A stretch of 64,000 bases of DNA from an uncultured Photobacterium sp. (lineage in GTDB: Bacteria > Pseudomonadota > Gammaproteobacteria > Enterobacterales > Vibrionaceae): assembly GCF_947039875.1 (NCBI RefSeq), contig NZ_CAMRAN010000009.1, forward strand, positions 34,623-98,622. The letters run 5' to 3'. Numbering within the stretch: position 1 is the first letter of the stretch; the number at the start of each line of letters is the position of its first letter. The position numbers were made by a program, and so were the translations under genes. The notes beneath the pieces are model-generated. The model searched no databases. It was not told the origin of the DNA and saw only the letters and a list, made by a program, of their open reading frames with translations. Below are positions 63,944-64,000 of this stretch, piece after piece.

Positions 63944-63998
63944 GCCTAACAGATAAGGATATGTGTCGCGCAGCCGACACCTATCCGAAGTGTTGGAC
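63944..63998 (+). repeat. attC site, tail-anchored protein cassette
   Basis: R'' GCCTAAC (63944-63950) and R' GTTGGAC (63992-63998), with an intact AGGATA/TATCC stem. The window ends two bases later, so whether the common flank follows cannot be seen. Confidence 0.85.
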
Positions 63999-64000
63999 AA

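Overview
The window looks like chromosome of a marine gammaproteobacterium of the Vibrionaceae, most probably a Photobacterium. The evidence is low GC, a Vibrio-type integron integrase, DUF2986 and DUF1840 housekeeping genes, an H-NOX/hybrid kinase pair, a vertebrate-lysozyme-inhibitor lipoprotein and NfsB-type nitroreductase. The species assignment is inference. No rRNA, tRNA or CRISPR was seen.

Layout. 1-2730: a TPP-riboswitch-led thiD-thiZ-thiX-thiY operon on the minus strand. 2731-11200: an accessory block of single-gene modules. Most read 'attI-like segment, one gene cassette, short attC, common 3' flank, REP-bounded spacer'. It contains a truncated integron integrase (intI, minus strand, 5645-6346). 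11235-14434: an oxidoreductase, a cysteine hydrolase and a REP-associated tyrosine transposase (RAYT). 14874-24008: polysaccharide deacetylase, DUF1275 membrane protein, ureABC without accessory genes, a triple-RidA protein, then small unknown genes. 24381-34126: patatin, NfsB, YgiN-like monooxygenase, Fe-S/GltD-like oxidoreductase, phosphatase, GlxA-type regulator divergent from a large ketosynthase, HAD phosphatase. 34250-46765: DEAD-box helicase, ABC_ATPase protein, kinase-like gene behind a Fur-box-like site, DUF2797, a polar amino-acid ABC transporter, aroG. 46774-61026: lipoproteins, rhlE, a small envelope cluster, nuclease genes, a solo PBP2, H-NOX plus hybrid kinase, Ivy-type lipoprotein. 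61100-64000: a second block of integron modules (Phd/YoeB, a nuclease-like cassette, a tail-anchored cassette).

Main result. The accessory genes are integron cassettes, but the arrangement is not a normal array with one attI. I see five copies of an attI-like segment (ending near 3198, 6560, 8360, 61316 and 63336). Each is followed by a cassette, and in most cases the module closes with a near-identical 55-bp attC whose last crossover restores the same flank (starting aagcccgag). Two clusters lie about 50 kb apart. The intI gene is upstream of, and divergent from, only one attI. It has lost its catalytic C-terminus exactly at a REP sequence. The same REP family (core GGACAGCCATA / TATGGCTGTCC) flanks the RAYT at 13415, forms short and long inverted pairs between modules, and also truncates a second tyrosine recombinase fragment. 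I infer that one integron was copied repeatedly as attI-cassette-attC units and that REPs mark the break points. This is the part of the window most worth checking.
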